Assembly: GCA_020091685.1 (NCBI GenBank)
Contig: CM034591.1
Span: 25,139,312 to 25,203,311 of the forward strand
Direction of reading: 5' to 3'
DNA length: 64,000 nucleotides
Source of the DNA: Lutjanus erythropterus
Taxonomy: Eukaryota > Chordata > Actinopteri > Lutjaniformes > Lutjanidae
The notes beneath the pieces are model-generated. The model was not told where the DNA came from, made no database searches, and worked only from the letters and a program-made list of their open reading frames with translations. Positions within the stretch are counted from its first letter, which is position 1. Every line of letters begins with the position of its first letter. Both the position numbers and the translations under genes were made by a program. Of the stretch, positions 25,224 to 38,500 are shown in pieces.

Positions 25224-28200
25224 ATGCCTTTCCATTTCTGCCCCCAGTGTGGGACAAAGTTGCAGCCTGGTTTTAGATTTTGTCCATCATGTGGTGAAAA
25301 GCTTCCTGATGATGAATCTGCACCTGTGAGCTCGACGGCATCTTTAACTCTCTCTTCACCCAAGAGGGATAAAGCAGCAACATCAATACTTAAAACAAGC
25401 CCTGCTTCAAGCACACTATATGAGACCACAGAAAGTAAGGGTAAATATTTTGTTACAAGTTATTTGTTGCTTTTTTAATAGATTTTAGACTTCAGAAATG
25501 TAATTTCTCTCTTCCTACAGCCTATTCTTGTATCACCTCAACTCCCGTTACACCTCGTCCTGCACTGAAAAAGACCCGTAACTCCCTTCGTTTGGACAAG
25601 GAAGTTAAATTCAACATTAAAGATGCCACTCAAAAGGGGATGTCCTCCGCTGCTCCTGTCAGAGATGACAGGACTGAAGGTAATTAAAGTGGTCAGGAAG
25701 CAGCTACTCTGCTTTGCTGTTACTGATGAGAGATTTGTCTCAAAGTTTTTATTTAATTCCTGATAACAGATTTAAGAGTATTTACATGCTGTAGCGCAAC
25801 CTATCAGTGTGACATGTAGTTTTCACCTTAAGGAAACACTTACTGGTGGTATAGGTGTATATACAATAATCTGACAGCTGATGCCTTTCTTTGTAATGTA
25901 ATTATTTGGATCAACAGATAACAGCGTTGGATTGCTTCGAACTCCTCAGAAACAGCTCCCTTTCAAACTTGAAGAAGCATTAGAGCCAACATTAGAGTCT
26001 TCCTCTTCTCCTGCTGCAAAATCCCCTCGAACTGGTGAGGTGAAACACAAATCAAACAAAGCACATTCCTCATGAAAAATGCAATGTCGCTCCCCTTTTG
26101 TCGATCATAATCTTTTCTTTCATCCATCTTGATTGTGGCTGGATCCACATGCAGTGAGGGGAAAGGCAAAACTCTCCAGTGCTGCTTTGAAACAGGCAGA
26201 AGTAGGGAAAAGGCTGAAAGCAGAGGAATCAACAGTAGATGGCTCTCTACTGCCCACCTATTCTCCCGTTTCATCGCCAAACTCCAGGTCTCCTGTAAAA
26301 GGTGAGTAAAAGCGTTACCTATTACCACACACCATGAATTGCTACTTGCATATTTATCAAGTGAAAGGTTAAATTCACCAATGAAGTTGAGCCTTCGACT
26401 TGAGGCAGAAGTTCCTCTTAACATTGAGAAAATGTAAAACACCATAAGAAGTTACAGTTTTTGAAGTGGCTGTTTGCTAACCTCATTTATGAGAGGAGGA
26501 ACAACAAAGGGATTCAGTTCTCAAGTGGTGGACTTACATTTTAGATTTACATTTACGTGAGACATATGGTTAATCTTATCTGGGTGCTATGCTGCATGAA
26601 ATGACTAGGTGCAAATATGACCACTACATGTTATGAATGTTTGAGGGATTTAAGGTTAAAACATGTAGATTGAGAACAAAAGAGCACTTCCATTTGGTGA
26701 GACAGGTACATAGGAAAGGGCAGAGTAGACCAAAACAATGCAGACTAGTTTGCCTGATGAGGGTAACTGAAATGTCGTAAATAAATGTTGCATTGCAAGT
26801 TGTGCGGGAGTCCTTTTACAAGACATGTGGATTACTGGCATCACTTAGTCCTGGTGTTTGAGTGATCTAAAAATCCTTTCAGTTCTTTTTACCAGAGCCC
26901 CCAAAATAATTGTAATATTTATACATTTCTAAATAAAATACATGTTGAATTGCATTATGGTTTCAACTAAACAGATTTATTTTACAATGTTTTGCTCTCT
27001 GTGACATCAGGATGTTATTTCAAGCCCGAGAGACTGACTGTACAGTTGTGCATCATTATTCTTTTGAGTGTGTAACGTCTCCCATGACTGACACACATGA
27101 CATAGTTAGATGCTCATGTTCTGTCTGCATGTTCAGCTGCAGGCAAGAGCAAAGCCAAGAAGGCAAAGCAGGCACCTGCCGTGGAGCCGCTGCAGGAAGG
27201 TGAGGAGGTGACAGACACGACGGGAAAGAAGTGGAAGCTGGTGAAACTGCTCAGTCAGGGCACGACAGAGCTCATCTATGAAGGTCAGACTGTGCACATG
27301 GCATCAAATACTGGAAAGTAAAAGGAACGTAGAAATAAAAGATCTATTATTCTTGGGACGTTGAGATTGTTTATTAGTGATGACAACAGCTCAGCTAACA
27401 AATTTACTGTTAAATACTTAAAAGCTGATACAAAGCGTGCTAAGATTAGAGTAGGATGGATCACAACAAACCACAAATAAGGAAATGTAGTATAATAATA
27501 GTTATTAGTGAAGGATTTATAAACAACTTCTTATGTTTACTCTGCCATTTATAGAACAAAGTCAAAATGAAACAAAACAAACTTTACTAAATCAAAAAAT
27601 TGGTTGTTTTAGTGGGACCTTTGTCAGACTACTTTTGTTTCAATTGAGTTTAAATGTATTTAACAGTTAGTAGCTTCAGTTACTAACTGCTTCAGTTGTC
27701 TAAAGCAGGGTCTAATGATTGACTCTAACAAAAACTAAAAATGATTTCAGAAAAGAGCCTGAATTATTACAATTGAATTATATAATTTTGTCCTTTTCAG
27801 TTTCTCAAACAGTTTCACGATCCAAAGAATCGAATCACATCCTCAAACTGGTAAGTGCTGCTTCGACACTCGTAATAAAGTTTAAGGTGTTCGGAGTACT
27901 TCATCTAAAAACTGTTTTGAATTATTATTGTCACTGAGGTGTCATGAATAAAGGAACAGTCGCTTTCCACTTGTGTTTTCATCAACAAATGATTAGTTTT
28001 ATTTCTTCTCTATTTCCTTTAACCAATACTTACCTTCAGTTTTTTAGAGTCCTTGAGTGGGATCGATAAAGTTTGTCTTATCTTTCTTCCTCTCAGGGAG
28101 CTAAAGATGGAAGAATCTTCACTGAGCAAAACTTTCTGCAGAGAGCTGCTAAACCTGCATCTGGTGAGGATTTAGTGTGTTTCCTTTCAAGTTTAGCACC

Positions 28201-31044
28201 TCAAAATAGTTCTTTTAGTATCAAAACTAGGTGTAATGTCACTGAATAACGACACGATTTGACAAGGGAAGTAAACTCTGTTAAAACAAAAGTAGCAACA
28301 GTATTTATCACAGTTAACTGAATGACGTGTTAAGTATTTATTTTATTTTGGCTTTAACAGTCTGATCAAAAATCAGAGTTTTAACAGGTGACAAACAGAA
28401 ATCAGTCAGAAACAGAACCACAAACAACTACAGTGTGAAACTGAACCAGACAATAAGACAGGTTGTGTCATATTTTCATGTGATCTAGTTACACAATATC
28501 ACATAGAAGTGTCTGTCTTTCATTTAATTGTCTGTTCAAAGAAAAGCAGAAGTAGTAAAGAACTTATTCAACAAGGGCATCATCATACCATCTTTTTAAC
28601 CCTCTTTAGCTGTATTCGTGGTTTGTGAGGAGGGTTACTTCACTCATGTACCACACCCAAGATAACTCTAACTAACTCCTGTTGTCTGTCTCTAGTGGAC
28701 AAGTGGATCAAACAAAACAAGATGGATTTTCTGGGGATCCCTTCCTGTGCTGGCTTTGGTCTTCATGCAGATTCCTACAGGTGTTAAAAAAGTTTATCTG
28801 TCAACATTTACACATGTATGCATATACAGTATATATTCGTTTTGGAGTTCTGCTATATATTTTTTTTCTTTTTAAAGGTTTCTGATTTTCCCCGACATGG
28901 GCCAGTCTCTCCAGTCTGTCATGGAGGAAGAAGATGAGCTTCTGTCAGAGAAAGTTGTTCTTCAGCTCGCCTGTAGATTAGTGAGTGTGAACTTGTTAGA
29001 ACTGCTTTTCACCCAAAGGGCCTCGATGTAAGAACATTTTTGTATTCTTGTCTTAACTTTCTTTTAATTTTTTTGTGCTGTAGTCTCGTATGAGTGTGCC
29101 ACGTCAGATTCAGCAAACACTACGAACATCAGATAACTGTGTAAATGATGTGCCTGTGAATATTTGAGCGCATGTTTGTGGGAGTTATAATTAGCATAAT
29201 TAAGGTCGCAATAATAACATGTAAGGCTACACTTCCAGTCCCATATATCAGGAAGTGTTCATGAAAATGGCATCAAAGAGTAAAAAGAAGAACTTCACAA
29301 CTATGTAGGTTGAAGTTCTGCTTTCACAGATCCATAAAGGAAAGTTTGTCATTGTAACAATGTCAGCGGTAGAATTTAATAAAAAAAAAAATAACTGAGG
29401 GTCGTACTGTCACTGAAATAAAGAGGAACTGTTTTGATATGAAAATAGCTTCAAAAAAGGGGGGACAAGCCGAGGTCTTGTCAGAATGCAGGAGGACGTT
29501 CCCTCGGACATACCTGCATGTTAAGAAACAGCCAATAACCATGACAGTAATAGCTCATTTAAATTAATGATGGGGATGGACTGTATGAATAAAATTATAA
29601 TTGTATTATATTATTTATATTACTGAAAAACCATCCGTTTGTACCTAAATTGAAACTGCAAGAAAACTGGTGAATGCAACACCTAAAATACTCGTACAGA
29701 CCACTTAAGAACAAATCTAGTCGTAGGAGTGGTTCTTGCATGACGCCCAATATTTTTAATCTAAATTGCCAAAAAATACTCAATCCAGAACTTGTTAAGA
29801 ACTGTGATTCCCCCCGTGACTTATTAAAAAATAACAGTCCTTTGTCTTTGCAGTTAGATGTGCTGCAGTTCATCCATTCAAACGAGTACGTTCACGCTGA
29901 TATTAATGCAGAAAATGTTTACATCAAACCAGGACAGAAATCACAGGTGAGAAATATTCTGAAACCAATGTGTCAGTAATACGTCATTGAAATGTGTTTT
30001 ATGCCGACTGCTCTTTGCCTGTGCGTCTGTGTGTGTCTCTGTGTGTGTGGTTAGATATACCTCGTAGGATACTGCCATGCTGTCAGGTACTGTCCAGGTG
30101 GACAACATGTAGAGTACCGTGAAGGCAGCAGAACGCCACACGAGGGCACCATGGAGTTTATCAGCCTGGATGCACATAAGGGAGCCGGTGAGTCACTCCT
30201 GAGGTTCATCGATTCAGCAGATCATTTCACTGCACAAGCTACCGTAAATCTAATGGCTTTCAACAGATTTATTTCCTGGTCTACATGAGGGACACCTGCA
30301 CTCCTCCCACAGTCCATCTGTCTGCAGAGCCGTCAGACACACTCAGGCTTCACATAAAAAGACTGATCAGACTATTTTTTTTCTTGTGAAGCCGAGAGTG
30401 AAATCCTTCAGTATCAAAGCTTCTTTCAACATTTGACTAGGAAAAAAACAAGTTGATATGAACATGTGATGAGAGTTTTGTGGCGTTGTTGCATCAGGGT
30501 AAATCTGGGAGGGAAAACAGATGTTGTCACAACTCTGTGTGTGTGTGTGTTCTCCTCTCAGCTCCGTCTCGTCGCAGTGACCTGCAGGGTCTGGGTTACT
30601 GCATGCTGCGTTGGCACACAGGGACGCTGCCGTGGAGCGTCCTTACTAACCCAGACCAGGTAGCCACGCAGAAGCAGAGGTGAGAGAGCGCTGATCATCA
30701 AATTATTAGTACAATACAAAGAAAATGCCAATTACTGAGTAAAGATCTGATCATAGGTACATGGAGGATGTTCCTGCACTGTTGAGTCACTGCTTTGGGA
30801 AGAAGAGAGCTTCCAGTGAGTTAAAATGTTTATTAAATAACACAAAACAAGTGTGCAGTTATATGTCCTTTACTGATATGTGCCTGTATGCGTGTGTCGT
30901 GGTGTAGGTGCATTTCAGACGTACCTGACCGCGGTGATGAGTCTGCAGTACTCTGAGGAGCCGGACTATTCAGCACTTAAGGTCGGACTCAGAGCTGCTT
31001 TACTGGAGCTGGGGGGTTCACCAGAGAAGCCACTCAGTTTTTAG
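25224..31044 (+). CDS. vrk3: VRK3-type pseudokinase, 541 residues, complete
   Basis: VRK3 is a nuclear VRK-family protein that in mammals acts as a scaffold, for example stimulating the phosphatase DUSP3 (VHR) towards ERK. Exons: 25224-25434, 25521-25679, 25918-26034, 26155-26301, 27137-27283, 27801-27850, 28097-28163, 28696-28780, 28878-28980, 29854-29946, 30055-30187, 30562-30679, 30757-30815, 30908-31044. The total is 1626 bases with all phases closing. Seen: an N-terminal zinc ribbon (Cys6, 9, 20, 23 in FCPQCG...FCPSCG); a Ser/Lys-rich linker to about 240; a kinase-like fold from about 242. The glycine loop is degenerate ([10 protein letters not shown]). [11 protein letters not shown] keeps the Lys. 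HADINAEN (376-383) keeps the catalytic Asp. LVGYCHA has Gly398 in place of the DFG-type Asp. [21 protein letters not shown] and [12 protein letters not shown] are strong VRK3 signatures. Exon 5 has two in-frame acceptors six bases apart (27136, 27142). Confidence 0.96.
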
Positions 31045-32630
31045 GTACAGACGCACCCGGGTACTTGTTCTTCACAGTATATTCTGGTTTAAAGTCACAG
31101 GATTTTCTCTTTTTTTTAACAGAAAATGCATCTGAATATTTCTCGTTTTTTTCTTTTCTTTCTTTTTTTTGTACTAATTTCTTCAAATATGAAATGAGAT
31201 TCAGTTTTACAGCGCGGGCACCTAAAGCTTGTTCTGTTTTGGCTTTACATCTCATGCATCTTTATATGTTAAAAAAGACTATCGAGCGATATTGTGACCT
31301 TCAATTCTACATTTACCGCTGCACCTCCTCTACCACCATTTTTACATTATCTTACGTTTTAGGCACATGAAGTCAGAGGTCTTTACTTATTACTTGAATA
31401 TTTTCCATGTAAAATATCTGAAAGAAACATGATGCGGTGTTATAGATCAACAGCAAAGTCACTCCACCTCAAACATTGAAATGTAGTTAGGATGATAGGA
31501 TGATAATATGACACCTGAGGCTGTTTATTGTACTTTTACTTTGGATGCTTCAGTTCATTCGATTTGAAGATTTGAATACTTCCTTTACCACTTATATCAA
31601 TATACATTACATTATTAGATTGCCATTACCGTGTAATCAGCGAATTTTGTTTTACAGTGTAGGGTAATGTGTACCAGTGTGTTTTATTGTAACTATGGCA
31701 ATGTAGTAAAATATTTCCCTATGAAATGTTGTGAAGTATAAGTATAGATTGGAAATATATAAATAAAATGTAAATACTAGTATTTGTACAGCATTACTGA
31801 TAAGGTCTAAACAACCTAAAAAAAAAAACAAAAAGTCTGAAATCTCAAAAACACATTTTAGATCAAACATCTGAACTTAAAATCCACAAATCATCATTAT
31901 AACTGGAAACCTCAGACTTGTCCCTCTGATCCTGAAACCTGAACATCAAACTATGTTAATGTCTTATTATGTTGACAGTTAAGCTCTTAGTACAGTCTGT
32001 GTGATAATAATGATCAGACATGTCTACTCTTTTATTTTCAGAGAATTGGAACAAAACGAGGACCATTTGAAGATGGACTGTGATTTATTGTTTGTTTGTT
32101 TTTTAGCTGGTTTTATGATGCTGTTTTATCTGTGATGTTTTATTGCACTGAGAGCAACGAGTGTTGTAGAGTTCAGTTTGTAAATGATACTCGCATCAGG
32201 TAAATGGGTTTAGATTGGGATGATTGTTTTATTGTTCATGGTACTTTTGTGTGTTGTGGTTTCTCAGAGATTTGCACTGTGGGGTTTCAGCATTTCAAGG
32301 GGAAAGTGACTGGGAGAGATTTTGTGTTTTTTTTTGTTTTTTTTAAGTTTTGTCGCAGTTTTGAGTGATATTGACACTTTGTTAGTTAAATGTGTCACTG
32401 TGTTCATCTAAACATTGTGTGGCTTTAGGAACTGCATTTTAACTGATTACTTGTGTCATCTTTTTCTGTTTAAGTACTTTTATTGAATTTGCCATTACTT
32501 TAAACCTGTCAGACATGAACTTGATGGTGTTTCCTTAAGATGAGCCAACATGGATTAACATGCTCCTCGACTATTAGTTTCAGTGTACACATAGTTAATA
32601 TGCTTGAATAAAACGGCTGTGTTTCTTATT
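31045..32630 (+). other. vrk3: vrk3 3' UTR with polyadenylation signal at 32607-32612
   Basis: About 1.56 kb of AT-rich sequence follows the stop and ends at AATAAA (32607-32612), the most likely end of the transcript. No ORF in it resembles a protein family. Confidence 0.55.
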
Positions 32631-32807
32631 AAAAGTGCCTTAATGTCCTTTGATGTTCAGTTCTTCAGTCTGAAAAACAAAGAAACATGATTCATACATG
32701 CTCATAAAAATACATCTTCAGTTCAAGATGTGTTTAGAATAAATAGTACGTGAGGAAATGTTTTTGCTCTCTTATTGTCGTCGTGATGTTTACTGTTCTA
32801 AACCAGT

Positions 32808-33080
32808 GTCGCAACAATTAGTCAATTAAAAGAAAGTTGTTTGCCAACTATTTTGATATTTGTTTAATTGTTTTGTCATTTATGAAATTAAAGGAAGAGT
32901 CTTTTGGGTTTTCACTGCTGGTTGGACCAAACAAGCAATTTAAAGACGTCATTCTGTAAAAATCATGATGGGCTTTTTTCACATTTAAAAAGAAAGCGTT
33001 ATAGACAATGATCAATAGATTAGTTGTCAAAATAATCAGCAGGTTTATCACTAATAAAATAATCATTAGTTGCAGCCCTA
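32808..33080. repeat. MITE-like repeat copy 4, between vrk3 and the ripor1-like gene
   Basis: The left end, GTCGCAACAATTAGTCAATT, mirrors the right end, AATAATCATTAGTTGCAGCCC. The interior carries the family's CAACTATTTTGATA block. Confidence 0.65.
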
Positions 33081-35528
33081 TTCTAATCCAGATCCTGTCA
33101 CAGTCCTAATTACAGTTTACACATGCGGATTCATTCACCACAACAACAGACAAATTCATTTTAAAGAAACCTTTATAAAGTTTAAACATTTCTGAACATA
33201 AACATTTTAACATTTCAAGACATATACAATTCTTTATATGAAACAGTAAATATCTCTTATTGTGCACACTCTTAAAGTAATTCAGAAAATAAACACTGTT
33301 ATCTTTCGCCTGATCTCTCCTGGTCGTGGCATTTTTAAAACCTTAACATCTCTGTCACTTGAGGCACTTTCTGAATGACGAGGCTTCTTGTAGAACAACA
33401 TAAAGCATGATGCTGAAAGACTAATAGCGCCCCCGTGAGGCAGCTTTTGTACACAGCTACAGACCCGATGGCTTCCTGGCTTGCACAGGAGGAGCCTAGC
33501 TTACACACTTAAAACTGATCAGTTGAGCTTTTTATACAGACATGCTGGCAGTGTGAGGCAGCTACACATGCAGGTTTAAATATAGTTTTACACTGCAGAT
33601 TGTTGTTATGCTTGTAAAAACTGGATCATCCCGTCCTTCAAGTGTTTATACTCACTCCTAATTTATTACTTCTGCTTCTTTGAAGGCTGAATGTAACGTC
33701 TGCACCCCATGTGTATCTCTGGATGTTCTCATTAACTGTCTCTGATGCCTGAAATGAAAAGATCCTGTTGGTTTTCAGGGTCCTGGTTTGGAAATGACTT
33801 CATGTCCACAGCACAGCGATACAAATCTTCAGAAAAACATCACATGCTCATGAGGTCTTTCCCCCTCCCACCAACAGTGAAAGAGCTCTGGGCTGTACAC
33901 TGATTTAACACTGAGAATAAAATCCTTAAAGGGACAGTTCACCCTAAAATCAAAAATTCATTTTTTACTCTGGCATGTGGAGTTATTTATCCATCTAGAT
34001 TTTTTTTTTTTTGGTGTGAGCTGCAGAGTTTGGAGAGATCGACCATAGAGATTTCTGCCCTCTCTCCAATATAATGGAACTAAATAGCTCTCAGCATTTG
34101 CTGCTAAACCTGCCAAAAACATACATTTGAAAAAAACTCAGCAGTAAAATTTCTTTCCAGAGTCTTTTGACCCAGTTGCTCAAGATAATCCAAAGACCTT
34201 GTTGTGAGCAGGTTCATGTAGGAACTTTTTTCTACGTTAATATAAATTGACAGCTTCATTTACATTAACTGCAAGAGAGTCCAGCTGTTTCAAATGGTTT
34301 TAAAATGACTGTACAAATTAAATTACTGTGTTGTCTATAAGTCGATTGAACTGTAAAAAAACAGTACAGTATTGTATATAAAACACAGGTTACTGTAGTT
34401 TCGCTGCTGGTGGTTTGCCATAAGCTTTGAGGAGATGTTTCTTTGAGAGAAAATTACTTTCTTTTGTCTTTTTCCTGACATGATTTCAATGTGCACCATC
34501 CTCAAGTAGCCAGGGGGGAGGTTACATGAAGTAAAAAGTATCATAAAAAAATTTATTACCTTAGTTTTAAAATTGTTTTCCACATGTTGTCATGAATGAA
34601 AAGACTCAAAATGAACACTGTGACCTGAATACTTGATACTAGAAGCAAATTATTCACATTATTCACTAGTTTTTTGATCCATATAAGCAGTTTATCATTG
34701 TAAACACGATCACTAGAGGGTTCAACTGTAACAGAAAGAAAGTAGTTCTGGTCAATTCTACTGCATAAAGAAAGTAGTTCCTACATAAAACTGCTCACAA
34801 CAAAAGAGACATTTTTGTTGAGTTCAGATGTATTTGATGCTTTGAGCACCACAAGCCGAGTGCCGTCTAGATACATTATATTTGAGAGAAGGCAGACATC
34901 TCTATTATCTCCAAAACTTGGAAACTCACACTAAAACAATCTAGATAGATATTGTAAATGGCAGGTAAGAGTAAGAGGAAAAATATACATTTTTGATTTT
35001 CGGGTGAACTGACTGACTAGTTTTCATATCCACAAATACTGATAGTTTTTAAAACATTGCAATAATATGACTCTGATTGAAGAAATCCATCAACTTGAAC
35101 TTATAAAACCTTTTCAAAATGAGTCGATCACTTAATAAATGCACTGAAATAAAGCCAAAAACAAGGCCGCTCTGAGCTGCTCCTGACATGTTGACATTTT
35201 GGACACTGAATTTTCACATGACAGGAACAGTTTCTGAAAGTGTAAACTAAGTGGTATCCCACTTTAACCCAGGCAACGTGATGGATTGTGTTGAAAGAAT
35301 GAGGACTTTACGGAGGAGTTTTTTAGGGGAGGGGACTTTCAGTCATGAGGTTTATCGATCTTGGTCAGAACAAGGCAAATATGTGCACAAACTCGTCCGT
35401 AATGGAGGAGCTTGTTTGTCTGAGCAGTGAGTGAAACATCCTCAAGGCCTCCAATCCCACAGAGTTTAAAAAGAGGGTGATGGTGGTCATAGTGGGAAAA
35501 ATGGTTTAGCTCTGGTCCCACTGTGTCA
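33081..35528 (-). other. Probable 3' UTR of the ripor1-like gene plus spacer
   Basis: There is no coding sequence on either strand. I looked here for the missing armadillo-like exons of the family and saw none. A minus-strand AATAAA at 33667-33662 could end the transcript. Most of 33928-35015 is one inverted-repeat element. A minus-strand CTCF-like core lies at 33440-33427. Confidence 0.5.
33928..35015. repeat. Large inverted-repeat element, 'AAAGGGACAGTTCACCC' family
   Basis: The left arm opens AAAGGGACAGTTCACCCTAA and passes through CATCTAGAT, GGTGTGAGCTGCAGAGTTTGG and GTTGTGAGCAGGTTCATGTAGGAAC. The right arm gives the same blocks in reverse (GTTCCTACATAAAACTGCTCACAA, CCAAAACTTGGAAACTCACAC, GGGTGAACTGA). 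Arms are roughly 300 bases. A relative is at 56510-56998. It is non-coding. Confidence 0.7.
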
Positions 35529-38500
35529 TCAGAAGACAGTAGTGGCCAAATGGCCTGGAGTGGAGGGACGCTCCTCCTGACCATGTGATGAGTCCTCTCC
35601 TGAAAGATTAAAAGGAAAAAAAAGGCAAATTATCAAACGTCTCATTGCTGCTGGGTTGTCACATGAACAACTGCAGCCTCTGTTTACTGACAAACTGCCT
35701 CTCACCATGTTTTTCATCTCCCTTCTCCTCGCTGGGCTCCTCCTGATCCTCCTCTGGCATTTCTATCTGAGCCAAATCCTGAATGTCCTCCACGCTTGAC
35801 TCCTTTTCAAAAATAATGATTATTGTCTTTCGAGTTTCATTTGGTTATCATGAAAATAGACACAGTCATATTAACTGCTTTGAAAGGAATTGAAAATATT
35901 CTTTGATCACCTGTGATTCAGAGAAACGATCTTCATCTGAGTTCCTAAACCCCTCTGGAGCCTCCATGAGGATCTCCAGACCGTTGGCCTCCTCCTCGTC
36001 GCTGCACAGTGACACAAAAGAGACAAAATAAGCATGAAACATTTGGTATCTCCACCTTATGTACATTGTCCCTGATAAATAACCTGAACAAAAAGAAGTT
36101 CGTCACCGAGGATTATGATTTAATGTTGAGTCCACATCATATCATTCAGACTGTAAATACAGAGTCAGAAAAACATTCACACTATTTGTAATTTCTGATC
36201 ATTTCAACAAACCTTTGTTTTATAGACATGTCTAATAATTTTTTTTACGACCTTGCCTAAATCTGAGTGTTTGTGATACCTTAAAAAAATTCTGGCTGAT
36301 CAGTCAGCCATCATGCTGCTTCAGTCAAAGTGGATCAATGAGCCAACAACGGCCACATACTGCTGATGCTGAATTAGTAGATATTGTTTGGCTAAGTGCT
36401 GTCTGTAAATAATAAAACATGTTAAAGACAACTGTTTGATTTAATCTAGGCTGAGATTTAGTCAGAGACGACAGTCTGACACTGCTGCACTGTAACATTA
36501 TGACTGAACTCCAGCAGCCTCACACTCACGCTAATGTTAACTCTCCATCAGTAGTAACTGCCAACAGCATCAATCAGCTATTTACCACACTGACAGTGAA
36601 TATTCATGTATCTCATACGCCTCAAATCTCAGTGTGAAAGCCCTGGATATTAACATGGGTGATTCATAAATTAGATAATTGAGATTTATTGTCAAACTGC
36701 TGCCAAAATAAAGCATTAACCTTCTCTAGAGGCTCATACATTCTTACTGCTCTCCTTTTGGGATCTTTTTCCCTCCAGAAATGATGGGGAACCAGTGATT
36801 GTGGTAGATTCAGGTGTTTATTTGTTTTACAACCTGCTGCACAGCAGCTTTTCAGCACTTTCCTAACACTATCGTTATGTGAAAGCGTGATCTTTCCTCT
36901 AAAAGGGTGCGCGGCCTTCACAAATGGGGTTTGATGACGTATTGCTGGTCAGATGTATGGTTTCACTTGTTAAAGAATAACTACAAATACTGAACACAAG
37001 AAAGAAGCTGATGTCAGTTATTTCGGTGTTGTGGCGATTGTGCAGAGTGACTGATGTGTGTATGGGGCTTTTATCCTATCTTTATTGAAGAGCATGGTCT
37101 TTCAATTTGAGAGCATGACTCACTGATTTCATGTTCAGATTTTGAAATGCTTTACCTCAAAAACCCTGCCCGGCATTCAAAGAGCCCTGCTTGTGCTTAG
37201 ATTTGCTCTGCCTCTACTCAAACTGCATGCTTGCACTCAGATATTTTGTTGCTTGGACAGATTTCCTGTGCTCCAGCTTCAGACCCTCTCCTCTGTGTGC
37301 TCATGAAACGTCTGCTCTCAGATTTCTCCTCTGCTCTGATTTTTTTGTGCAACATCTCAAAATTCCCCAACCAAAGGAATGCAAGGTGTGTTGTTGGCCA
37401 ATGAAATGAACCCTGCTTCATAGTGGACATGTTCTCTAACTTACAGCCTGTTACTTTTTCACCATGTCCATCAAGTGGGTCACAGGAGATTTTATTTGGG
37501 TCGCCAAACAAAAAGACTATGGAAGAAATTCTGCAAGTTTAAGATTGATATCTACAATACACCTTTTATAAAGCATTAAAATGTGCATATTGTTTCACTA
37601 ATGACAGAAAAAAACAGCCTGTTAATTCCACCTAAATGCAGTTGTTTTGTCTCATTTATGAAAAGGACTGTTTTCCTGATGAGAAGAAATAAAACAATGA
37701 GATGGCCTATGAGCTCAGCCTAAATGCATTTATTTCTCATTTATAAAGTATTTAACAGGTGTATATGTTGTCAGTAACACACATTCAAGATTAGGGTTAC
37801 AAATAACGATTATTTTCATTGTCAATTAATCTATCGATCATTTTCTCAATTAATTAATCCTGTCACAATCTTGTCACTTAGTTGTTTGGTCCAGAAAATG
37901 TCGATCAGTGTTTCCTGAAGGCCAAGATGACGTCCATAGAAACCAGTAAGAAAACAGAAAATACTCCCTTTTAAGAGGCTAGAATCAGAGAATTTAGATT
38001 TTTTTTTTAAAGATAACACAAACGATAATTATTAATAACTGATTAATAATCAATTATTTGATTATAGTTGCAGCTCTAATCAAGATAATAAAAAGGAACA
38101 TTAATTTATGTACAAATAAACTCTTCCCAAGAGTTGAATTGTGTCCTGGTGATTTGTCATTTTTAAAAAGTGGATGTTTAATACTACTATGTATTCCTGT
38201 GTACTTGCACTGACATCCCTGTTATATTGCCTTTATTGTCAGCTTAATATTATTGTTATTATCCACTCCTGGCCTCCTCTAAGAGGTACAGCAAAACACG
38301 CCTGCAACGAATCTGAGTGCAAGCCTACAGTCTGAGCAGAAGCGGTGCAAATCTAGGAGCAAGCAGGGGCTATCTGAGTGCAAGAGCAGGGAGAGCATTA
38401 TAAAATCTGAACGTGAAATCAGTGAGTCATGCTCTCTAACTGAAAGAAAACCCATATGTGTGAAAATTCCCAAGTCAGAATAACCATTTTTTTCTTGTTC

